DNA of 64,000 bases from Maylandia zebra. Taxonomy: Eukaryota; Chordata; Actinopteri; Cichliformes; Cichlidae. The position numbers and the translations under genes were made by a program. This document shows positions 57,201 to 64,000 of the stretch, in pieces. The stretch spans positions 13,480,840 through 13,544,839 of the forward strand of contig NC_135183.1 of the NCBI RefSeq assembly GCF_041146795.1, given 5' to 3'. The notes under the pieces are model-generated. The model searched no databases. It was not told the DNA's origin and saw only the letters and a program-made list of their open reading frames with translations. The first letter of the stretch is position 1. The number at the start of each line of letters is the position of its first letter.

Positions 57201-58553
57201 TCCTGTCCTGGTGGCTGGAGTGGTGCCTGGAGGCTGGGCAGAGGTGAGATATACCCTGCACATCTAGAGAAGATTCTGTGAGAAGAAAAGATCTTCTCTT
57301 GTATTCTTGTAGTCTTATTTCTATTCTATTTTTATCCTCTCAAAAGGAATTGATTTGCAGTTTGATTCTAAGATTTAAATATTTTAAGACCTGCTTTCCT
57401 GTCTACTTATTGTATTATTATGGGGTCTACCTTACAATATAAAGTGCCTTGAGGTGACTGTTGTGATTTGGTGCTGCATAAATACAGTTGAATTGAACTT
57501 GATTAAGTAGTTAACTGCAAAAAAGAGCCATTCATTTGTTATTTAGAAAAGAGTTGTGATGGACATGAAGGAGACAAAATGCAATACACTTCCTTCTTTT
57601 GTCTCCTTCTTCATTGTGGGAATATATTGCGGGCCTGCATACTTGCATGAAAAAAATGAGGTCAAAACATGTAATTAAGATGAACTAATGATGTTACATG
57701 ATGTGTTCAGGAGGCTGGACTGAGGGAAGGAGACTACATAGTAGCAGTAGATGGAAAGGACTGTAAGTGGGCCAAACATGGTGAGGTGGTCCACATGCTG
57801 AAGAGCTGCAGTGACAGAGGGGTGGAGATCAGTGTGGTCACATTACACTCACATGATACACAGGTAAATATGTGTATGAGCTATGTAGGGTATTCATAAG
57901 CATGTAGATTTCAGATAAACTTCCTTCGTAGAGACGTAGAGAACAATAAATTGTTGCAAAGCTTTTTGGTGGCATTTATTTTTTGTTGTTTTCCATGGAT
58001 GTCTAGCCCTTTTCCAGCATAAGCAGCATGAAAAGGCCGTGCTCAGTGACCTTTTTTCAGAATTTACCCTTCTGTCTCTCTGATGGATGCTTTTTACCCC
58101 TCACCTGTAAAATGCTGAAACAAGGGAATATGAGTGTTTGTCATTTGATTACATTTGAGCCATCTTTATACTAACCTAGTATTAGCCTGAAGGCTCAGGT
58201 CAATGCAATACTTTATTTTCAAACCTTTGAATCAAAACTGAAAGTCTCTTCTTTGATTCCTTAAATTGTGGAAATATCTGTGGGGTTTGTCTGCTGTTTC
58301 AGTGGTTGTGTACCTGTGTGTATGCTTTTTTGTTTCTTAGCAGGTGGAGAGGAGGGCAGTTATGCTGTCGCTGTGCAGCGACAAAGAAAACACTCGGCAT
58401 CGTCTGCTGTCTGGGGCTAAAGGCCAGAGCTCCGCCTCTTTGCTGAACTGGAACAGGAAGAAAAAGAGGGAAGGCAGCACGATCACAAAAAGACTTGGAA
58501 GCGCTTTCAGTTTGTCGTTCGGAAGCATCCGAGACACTGAGGCCATGTACTAA
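42609..58553 (+). CDS. rhpn1: Rhophilin-1 (Rho-GTPase-binding scaffold), 16 coding exons
   Basis: Sixteen exons joined in continuous phase give 687 codons, close to mammalian RHPN1 (about 670). Domains: HR1 Rho-binding coiled coil (about residues 41-120), BRO1 domain (about 122-500), PDZ domain (about 519-605). Sequence such as [14 protein letters not shown] and [17 protein letters not shown] is closer to RHPN1 than RHPN2. Known role of the family: cytosolic scaffold that binds GTP-bound Rho through HR1, with protein contacts through BRO1 and PDZ, linked to actin organisation. The N-terminus is acidic ([11 protein letters not shown]). Two exon boundaries are unusual: a probable GC-AG first intron and a TAGCAG tandem acceptor at the last exon. 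Introns carry a SINE, a diverged tandem repeat, a LINE and Tc1 copy B. Confidence 0.95.
42819..42918 (+). CDS. rhpn1: rhpn1 coding exon 2 (acidic N-terminus)
   Basis: Acceptor CTTTGCAG, donor AAG|GTCAGA. Encodes the acidic stretch around [11 protein letters not shown] and ends at residue 40 in phase 0. An internal ATG (EFE-M-SLSD) could serve as an alternative start. Confidence 0.8.
45261..45560. repeat. Low-complexity poly-T and GA-rich block
   Basis: Two long T runs separated by about 70 bp are followed by a strongly GA-rich segment and further A runs. Open frames across this block (for example 45405-45722) are low-complexity artefacts. Confidence 0.85.
45598..45830. mobile_element. hAT-like non-autonomous fragment
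   Basis: Starts CAGCAGTCCCCAACTTTTTTG and continues through ACGGACCGG repeats (45624 and 45654), a pattern I recognise from widespread vertebrate hAT-type non-autonomous elements. The far end and the target duplication were not identified. Confidence 0.5.
45976..46091 (+). CDS. rhpn1: rhpn1 coding exon 3 (start of HR1)
   Basis: Begins [13 protein letters not shown] and ends [10 protein letters not shown] plus two bases, the conserved start of the rhophilin HR1 domain. Acceptor ATCTGCAG, donor CAG|GTGAGA. Confidence 0.93.
46173..46300 (+). repeat. tRNA-like SINE/retroposon head
   Basis: GGGCAGCACGGTGGTGCAGT, then GGTTAGCACTGC (A-box-like) and GAGTTTGAATCT (B-box-like) followed by GTGGAGTTTGCATGTTCTC. 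I recognise this as the 5' half of a very common teleost repeat whose 3' half appears at 61070-61300. Confidence 0.7.
49521..49960. repeat. Diverged tandem repeat, about 130-140 bp unit
   Basis: GATAACT recurs at 49521, 49661, 49792 and 49924, spaced 140, 131 and 132 bp. Each is followed by similar GGTGCATCTACC/GGATGAGTTTGAGT/AGTGACCTC/GGTTTTCTGAA-type segments. Units are strongly diverged, so the duplication is old. No frame is conserved across units. Confidence 0.7.
50644..50772 (+). CDS. rhpn1: rhpn1 coding exon 4 (HR1 coiled coil)
   Basis: Encodes [20 protein letters not shown] and the following KEELEEL heptads, the Rho-binding coiled coil. Acceptor TTCTGCAG, donor ACAG|GTGCAC, ends in phase 2. 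Confidence 0.95.
51338..51413 (+). CDS. rhpn1: rhpn1 coding exon 5 (start of BRO1)
   Basis: Encodes [20 protein letters not shown] and six more residues, the signature entry of the BRO1 domain (PLGLKET). Acceptor TTTTGTAG, donor AAG|GTGAAG. Confidence 0.95.
51788..51865 (+). CDS. rhpn1: rhpn1 coding exon 6 (BRO1)
   Basis: 26 codons from [10 protein letters not shown] to ELMELRQ, phase 0 at both ends. Confidence 0.95.
52038..52162 (+). CDS. rhpn1: rhpn1 coding exon 7 (BRO1)
   Basis: Encodes [20 protein letters not shown] through LGVHFHW, with the W codon split across the intron. Confidence 0.95.
52623..52789 (+). CDS. rhpn1: rhpn1 coding exon 8 (BRO1)
   Basis: Encodes [20 protein letters not shown], then [19 protein letters not shown] and AFQRAA, the most conserved BRO1 core. 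Donor GCAG|GTAGCA. The next intron carries the LINE with nested Tc1 copy B. Confidence 0.96.
53080..53153 (+). mobile_element. LINE remnant, left part (interrupted by Tc1 copy B)
   Basis: AAAGGAGACTGCAAGGCAGT and GAGAGGGATAAAGGTGGTGA correspond to the KGD..NC and RGIK..SH segments that precede [12 protein letters not shown] in a common teleost LINE reverse transcriptase. The matching continuation lies at 54765 across the Tc1 insertion. Confidence 0.6.
53156..54762 (+). mobile_element. Tc1-type transposon copy B, full length (1607 bp)
   Basis: About 201 bp terminal inverted repeats (53156-53356 and 54562-54762) are nearly identical to each other and flanked by TA on both sides (53154-53155, 54763-54764). 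The outermost right bases read CCCACAG rather than the expected CCCACTG. It lies in rhpn1 intron 8, in the same orientation as the gene, and is inserted into an older LINE fragment. Confidence 0.95.
53522..54545 (+). pseudogene. Tc1 transposase, copy B, N-terminal frameshift
   Basis: The start codon and first 34-36 codons match copy A. A run of seven A at 53624-53630 (six in copy A) then shifts the frame and leads to an early stop near 53680. From 53637 the normal frame is open to the native TGA at 54545, with WSDETK, DNDPKHT and PIENLW intact and a complete C-terminus. It is therefore the mirror image of copy A, whose N-terminus is intact and C-terminus is shifted. Confidence 0.93.
54765..55212 (+). 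pseudogene. LINE remnant, right part with internal deletion
   Basis: Continues [36 protein letters not shown], then jumps after the RVP segment (near 54945) to a 3'-terminal piece (roughly [15 protein letters not shown], about 55140-55185). Most of the polymerase between the two is deleted. It resembles RTE-like teleost LINEs; the clade is inferred. Confidence 0.75.
55400..55587 (+). CDS. rhpn1: rhpn1 coding exon 9 (BRO1)
   Basis: Begins [15 protein letters not shown] and ends LRLAQEAAR. Contains the [11 protein letters not shown] helix. Acceptor TGTGTAG, donor CGG|GTGAGT. Confidence 0.96.
55670..55826 (+). CDS. rhpn1: rhpn1 coding exon 10 (BRO1)
   Basis: Encodes [20 protein letters not shown] to [12 protein letters not shown] plus one base. 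An internal CAG|GTAAAA at about 55760 is a potential early donor, but homology to RHPN1 (VKxExFRxLxHY) supports the longer exon. Confidence 0.94.
56374..56499 (+). CDS. rhpn1: rhpn1 coding exon 11 (BRO1, acidic insert)
   Basis: Encodes [15 protein letters not shown] and EKRRKLG, including a five-glutamate run. Acceptor CCATAG, phase 1 at the end. Confidence 0.93.
56650..56844 (+). CDS. rhpn1: rhpn1 coding exon 12 (end of BRO1)
   Basis: Encodes [20 protein letters not shown] to [17 protein letters not shown]. The [10 protein letters not shown] stretch is shared with RHPN1. Donor CAGT|GTGAGT. Confidence 0.95.
56928..57004 (+). CDS. rhpn1: rhpn1 coding exon 13 (BRO1-PDZ linker)
   Basis: Encodes [19 protein letters not shown] and TDIFQRL, linking to the PDZ domain. 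Acceptor TTACCAG, donor CTG|GTAAGT. Confidence 0.94.
57097..57243 (+). CDS. rhpn1: rhpn1 coding exon 14 (PDZ, first half)
   Basis: Encodes [14 protein letters not shown], then [17 protein letters not shown] and [16 protein letters not shown] is the carboxylate-binding loop of the PDZ fold. Confidence 0.96.
57438..57505 (+). repeat. LINE/SINE 3' tail in rhpn1 intron 14
   Basis: ATAAAGTGCCTTGAGGTGAC, then GTGATTTGG and an ATTGAATTGAA-like end. This is the 3' tail shared by common teleost LINE/SINE families. Confidence 0.6.
57711..57863 (+). CDS. rhpn1: rhpn1 coding exon 15 (PDZ, second half)
   Basis: Encodes [20 protein letters not shown], then the helix [10 protein letters not shown] and the final strand EISVVTL of the PDZ domain. 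Phase 0 at both ends. Confidence 0.96.
57864..58343 (+). other. rhpn1 last intron
   Basis: No element recognised. Ends in TTTTTTGTTTCTTAGCAG. Confidence 0.7.
58344..58553 (+). CDS. rhpn1: rhpn1 terminal coding exon
   Basis: Encodes a basic, serine-rich tail with the conserved SLLNW segment and a final RDTEAMY before TAA. The acceptor reads TTAGCAG: splicing at the first AG (58340) adds one glutamine relative to the second (58343). The tail ends in a C-terminal tyrosine. Confidence 0.9.
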   Translation: MERRAVMLSLCSDKENTRHRLLSGAKGQSSASLLNWNRKKKREGSTITKRLGSAFSLSFGSIRDTEAMY

Positions 58554-61040
58554 GAGACGACTTCAGAAGAATCACTCAGGGAATAGCAGCGGAGCACACG
58601 GTACAAGTACAGCAGACACAAAGAAACAGCCTCTCCTGAGTTGAGGAGGTAGGTGATGATGCAAAGCTGGGACAAAGGAAAAGAAAAAACATGTATAGTC
58701 AAGGAACACCTGCTGTGCCAGGTTCTTCTTGCACACTCCAGCATATCTGACATCTTCGTCAGTTAATCATTGAAATGTGATGTTTATTACTTTTACCCAT
58801 TGTACAAAAGTGAATTTGAAGTATCACAGAATTGTGTCCTGGCATCTTTCTAACAGAGACTGCGCAGTAGGGAAGTCGATAGTGGAAATATGTCTGTAAT
58901 TTCTCACCTGAAGTCACTACTATGAAGGATCTGTTTGCAAATGAGCAGCACAATATGGCACTGCCCACATCCAAGATACCATGGCTTCACTTTTTGGGAC
59001 TGTCTACATTGTACAGGCCTTGAACAGTGTCCCCAGTTCCTACACTGGGGTAACCTGACTTTGAATTTAAATTGCATGTTTAGGAAGAATGTGGTGGCAA
59101 TGTATATAAAGTCAGTAAGTGTGTGAGTAAATAGATGCAAATTTTCCACAGGGCCTAGCAAAGTTACATTTGTAGAATTTCAATGAGCTTTATGTCATAT
59201 AAGTGCAGTAGCTACAAAAATAAAAGCACAAAAGTATAAAGGGAGCAAAATAACAGAACTGAGGCTTCTTCTTAATTAATTTCAAGGCTTTACAAACATA
59301 CATGCTTGCTGTGTTGAAGCTGACAGCTGTACAGTACCCTTCTTTATGGACACACTTTAAGTGTTCAAGCACTGTACAATTCTGCCTGATACAGCTGGCA
59401 AAGTTATTTGGTAAGAATAAAGAAAAAAAAAAACAGCTTCTGTCAGAGTGTAGTGGTTTACACAAATTACTTTGGGGTTGCGTCAGAAGAGATATCTGGT
59501 GTAAAAACCTGCCAATGTGGTGCTACCCACTGTGATGATCCCTTGTAAATACAGCTGAAAGTAGCTTCTCTAAATGTTAATAATCGTTGAAGAAGATAGA
59601 GCAGAATTAGCAAGGAAGCACAAAATTTCTTGTACTGTATTCTTGATGGGACCGAATAGACCAGCAGTCACCTGTGATTAACCACTGAAGGCCTCCAACG
59701 GTTAATCTGTTCACTTCTGACAGAAAGCACATTCAGTTTTTAATAGATTAGGATTAATTCAGACAGTCAGTTCAACCTGGATTTATTACTAAAAGTGTCA
59801 TGTTGGAATTAATCCTTAGATCATTTTTTTATGTTTAGTTTTATCATTTCTAGGTGACTAAAGCACTTGAACTTTGCTCTGTTTTCTAATGTAGTTTTAG
59901 TATTTTGAATGCACTGTGACAAATATTTTGTAAATGTAGTTTCAGGTTTTACAATAATGCCTATGATGTACTCACATTGAGAGGATGTGTGTTTGGATGT
60001 CAAATGTGATAGAGAGCGATCATGTAGGAAAAGCATGACATGAGGTGTGATTACATCAAAGTCCACTGTGTTTAACAATGTCCAGCCACTGTACTGTATG
60101 TTAGAAACAGCCAATGTTGCATCTGTAGTTGTAAGAGCTGTATTGAGAAAATGTTTCTTTCTTTAAATCAATGCTGTTTGAACTTTTTGTAAAATTTTGA
60201 TACAACTTGAAGTAGCATTTTGTTCCAGCTTAAAATGAATGTTATTTGAGTTTGTCGTGTTCACTGTGACATGACGGTCCATAGTCATGAGTGTGGAAAG
60301 CATGAGGGGACAAGAGCAAAAATTAGTGTTTATCTGAGTCTTGTTTCGTCTAGAAAATCTTAAATATAGTTTTAAAAGGTCTGACAACTTCTTTCACAAT
60401 GATGATATTCACATTCCTTTGGAAATTAGCAACTTTTGTGCCACTTTTGACAGTAAGAAGACTATTGCGATGCGATACCATGATTCGTGCATCCACCAGA
60501 GTATGAATGTTAGATAGAAAGAAAAACACTTAAGCATAGAAAAAATTGCTTGTATGAATAGACATGAACGAGGTACGTTGTATAAAGCACTTTGATTGCT
60601 CAGCTATAGTAGAAAAGCACTATATAACAACCAGTCCATTTAACATTTACTTTTCTCCACTTGTGTTAGCACAGAGATGCTAATTTCTTTCCTCTGTTCA
60701 CTAACATCAACTACTCCAGTTTCTGGAACTGAGATAACAGTTTCATTTTCTCCATCCTGTGTTTGAACATTCTTGATAACCCGTTTTTGACCCGAGGCTG
60801 CCAGATAATCTTTCCTCCATCCTGCTTTTGAAACATTTTTTAATTCCCTGTTGAGACACTGAGTTACCAAATATGCTTCTCTACATCCTATTTTTTCCAT
60901 TACATTTCAGTTCACATTGTCAGCAGGTTTCCAGATACACTTTCCCTATTCTACTTGTTATATTTGTCTGCTTAATTTGTATTTGTTGAGCATTCTCCTG
61001 TACTGTGTTTAGCCCCAATAAAATTTAGCAATTACATGTT
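58554..61040 (+). other. Probable long 3' UTR of rhpn1
   Basis: After the stop there is no competing gene. AATAAA occurs at 59219-59224, 59416-59421 and 61017-61022. The last is followed by an ordinary cleavage-site context, so the UTR may reach about 2.5 kb. A LINE/SINE tail copy (about 60570-60640) lies inside. The extent is inferred. Confidence 0.45.
60570..60640 (+). repeat. LINE/SINE 3' tail
   Basis: GTATAAAGCACTTTGATTGC, then AGCACTATATAACAACCAGT and CCATTTA, the typical tail of a teleost LINE/SINE family. It is probably embedded in the rhpn1 3' UTR. Confidence 0.6.
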
Positions 61041-61069
61041 ATGAAATATAGCATGTCTGTCTTCTGAGA

Positions 61070-61300
61070 CATGCAGCTTGTGGGGATAGGTTAATTGGAT
61101 AATCCAAATTGCCACTAGGTGTGAATGTGCGAGTGAATGTGAGTGCGAATGGTTGTCTGTCCCTGTGTGTTGGCCCTGCGACAGACTGGCGACCTGTCCA
61201 GGGTGTACCCCGCCTCTCGCCCTATGACAGCTGGGATAGGCTCCAGCACCCCCCCGTGGCCCTGAAAAGGATAAGCGGAAGTGAATGGATGGATGGATGT
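61070..61300 (+). repeat. Retroposon 3' half with (GGAT)n tail
   Basis: Contains GGTTAATTGG, GGTTGTCTGTCC, GACTGGCGACCTGTCCAGGG, CAGCTGGGATAGGCTCCAGC and AAGGATAAGCGG, ending in ATGGATGGATGG. I recognise it as the 3' half of the same very common teleost repeat whose head is at 46173-46300. Confidence 0.75.
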
Positions 61301-64000
61301 ATGGGAAATATACTCACACCCCTTATCAGTTCAGGTGCTGTAGGAAACTGGTTCAAATGAAAGAACGTTGCTACAATCCAGCACCTGATTTCAGCTCTCT
61401 GTTTTCACAGCTTAAGTAAGGCCAGTGTACATCTAGGCCATGATTTTCTTCCATCTTCCTTCACTCGAAAGCTAAATCTTTGTCAGAAAGTATTACTCAG
61501 TGGTCTTATCATTGCATTTCCGTTCTCTGCAAGCATTGTTGCATGCAGTTATGTGGTCAGATGTGTTTGATCAGTAGTGCTCTGACTACAAATGGAAACC
61601 AGATGGGATTTTCTGCAGTATGAGATCTTGTTCCTTTCCTTCAGATTACACATTTATATGCAGGAAATGCAGATTGCTCCTCAAGCAGTCTACCTATTGT
61701 TGATGAACTGCTGCTGCACGGCTTTGGTTTACTTGCACCCAATGTTGATAAGTTAAACTTCTGATGCTTTCAAATCCATAACACCCTGTTTCTTAGGGAT
61801 CAAGCCATTTCAGACAGAAACCACTGAGAAACGTGACCACACACATCTCCACAGTTGCCCAACAGCACAATTACGTTGACACCCTTTGCCAGCTTCAATG
61901 GCAGTTTTTAGGGCCAGCTGCACTTTCAGCAAAACACTTAGCACTGCACAAATACCAATCCAGCCAGTTTTATGGCAGAATGCGGTTCTACACCAAACGA
62001 CCCAAGTTCAGTCAGAAAAGTTTCTTCTAGCCAACATCAGCTGTTTTCAAATTTGTTCGGTAGTAATAGTGGCTCTTTTCCACAGGCATAAATCATCAAG
62101 AGATCCATTTTCATTCACGTAGACAACCCAACCTTGTTTGACATAACCATCTTAGACAGAAGCAACTGCTGTCTTTGACTTAACATGACTAGATTTAGAA
62201 ATTTGGTTCATTTCATCCCAAACCTGCTTTTCTGAATTTTCAGTCACTCCCTATTATGTGAATTAAAATGTGTACCATCAAAGTGTCACTACTCATTACA
62301 AGCCTTCAACATTAGATTCATTTCTCTCACTGTCTACATTTAACTTCCGATCCCCGATCCTAACACGTCATTAGCATTTAGTCGGTATACAATCACAGCC
62401 ACCCCGTGCAAATCCATTCTGCTTTCTTTGGGGATCTGCCAGGGCCAGAAGCCACTGCTGACTGTTGAAGAGACGCTGGCCTAACTTGTTTCGTTTGGAG
62501 TTAGTAAAAGTTGAGATTAAGTTAATAGAAATTCATTTTTTTCCTTGTCTGTACTTTTTTGTGTGATTATTAAGTAAGTCTTAAATTGGCTTTATAATTG
62601 TATTTACAGCTCCCAGCTTAAATTTAAGGTGTTGCAACCTGCAGATGCACTGCATTATTTTGCAATGACATAGATTTATGTCTGTTGACTATGTGTTTCT
62701 ATCACTACAAAAACTTTGTTTATGGCATTAGAAAAATAGATTTGAACTCTTTGAAAATACTTTTTAAATCTTTTTATTGTGATTAGACCCAAATACTTTT
62801 TTTTGTTATGTCCTCTCTGGCTTTCCGTGTGTGTGTGTGTGTGTACATTTGAGTAAATGCTTGGAATTGACTGTTTTTAAGAGAAATGAATTTGTGTTTT
62901 TGCCTGAATATGTGACCATCCCTAATACTGCATTTGGGGATTTGCACAGTACTTTTTTCCTTAAATAAATACAATAAAAGTGAATAATGACCTGCTGCCA
63001 TTCTTACTGTTGCATTTACTGTAACACATGCAGTAGCACGCATCATAGAACCATGATGCATTGAGCCACAGCTTTTAATCTTTGAATTCAGCTGTTTTCA
63101 GTCTCATAGGGGGTCGTGTGATTGGTGGTCTTTCCCTTAAAATATAAAGCACCTTAAAGTTACTGTTGTGAATTGAAGCTGTATCGATTAAAATTAATCT
63201 GTACATTCAAATGCATTGTTTCATACAACTCAATAAATATCAGCAAATACAAAGTGCTCCTATGCAGTGTAGCGCAGTCTGCTGAGTATTCTCTTTAGTA
63301 TCACTTATCAAACTCCACCTTTACACAGCTGTATTCTGGCTGGAGGGTTTGAAACCAGCCACAAAGGCTTATGTAACATCTGCTCTTATACTACAGGGTA
63401 AAGTTGGGTACATCCACAAAGCATACCAAACCTCAGAAGCAGCAGCACAGGTTACCTGCCCACAGCTTACATGTAAAGAAAGTAAATCTAGTAAAGCTAA
63501 AACAATTTTGTACATGACTCGTTTCTACTTTCAGTTATTTCTAAATTCTGCACCAGAGCCTTTGGTGCCTCACTTGCAAAGTTCCACTTTAGGCCCAGAA
63601 TATATGTTTATGTCATTTTATGCAGAGACTGCCCACCTCTGCTGCACTGTTGTTAAGGGTGTTATTATGGAAGTTTCTGATAAATCCATCAGTGTTATGT
63701 GTCAAAAGGAAGGACACACGTGAAATGTTTCCATCACTGTTAAAAAAATAAGTAAAATCTGTCATAAATATTTGGTTAATGTGAACTCTAACGTACAGTA
63801 ACAGTTGTATGGAATGATACCACACTGATCATTAATAAGTGGTCAGTCACAATCCAGGCTGTGAAGACTTTCCTGTTTGCCTCAGTATTGTGTTTAAAGT
63901 TTTTCTTCTGGTTAGAACGCTGACTATATAAACAGGTTACAGTTTTGAAGATGATTTATTACTTAATTGGATTCCTATGAACAATGTTCTTCTGCTTACA
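61301..64000. other. Intergenic DNA to the window end
   Basis: AT-rich sequence with a short TG run (62828-62843) and a degraded LINE/SINE tail near 63137-63196 (AAAATATAAAGCACCTTAAA). Open frames up to 124 codons (63349-63723) have no recognisable domain. No gene is supported. Confidence 0.5.

Noticed and set aside
63349..63723. 124-codon open frame near the window end
   Set aside because: No domain, no splice support, ordinary intergenic composition. Kept out as probable chance.

Overview
The window reads as a teleost fish genome, most likely a percomorph such as a cichlid (inference). The reasons are a rhophilin-1 gene with vertebrate exon structure, abundant teleost-type repeats (Tc1 elements with about 200 bp inverted repeats, hAT and TA-flanked non-autonomous elements, several LINE clades, a Ty3/Gypsy element), and long CA/TG, TA and TATC microsatellites. 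No bacterial, phage or CRISPR features are present.

Layout. 1-783 holds two adjoining minisatellites. 784-8150 is repeat-rich: a non-autonomous hAT element with an exact 8 bp target duplication (1413-1978), a candidate element at 2587-3295, and a complete, apparently very young Ty3/Gypsy retrotransposon (3647-8144) with identical 114 bp LTRs and an uninterrupted 1288-codon Gag-Pol frame. 8150-25400 is gene-poor and carries a mariner-like fragment, a small inverted-repeat element, a broken LINE, a decayed Tc1 transposase, a perfect hairpin and a dispersed repeat pair.

Two host genes are supported, both on the plus strand. The first (25636-34255) encodes a small single-pass membrane protein that I cannot name. 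It has a long first coding exon, a 54-nt in-frame internal exon that may be a cassette, and a terminal exon; a second possible alternative exon lies at 33412. Its introns contain a 1.29 kb TA-flanked element and the 3' end of an R4/Dong-type LINE sitting between TA microsatellites. The second is rhpn1 (42609-58553), reconstructed here as 16 coding exons in continuous phase (687 codons), with HR1, BRO1 and PDZ regions, a CpG-rich promoter and a long probable 3' UTR.

Two nearly identical Tc1 transposons (35603-37172 between the genes; 53156-54762 in an rhpn1 intron) are each disabled by a different small indel. The second is nested inside an older LINE fragment. The last 3 kb (61000-64000) holds SINE/LINE tails and no recognisable gene. 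The two host genes show no visible functional link. The remaining content is transposon history.
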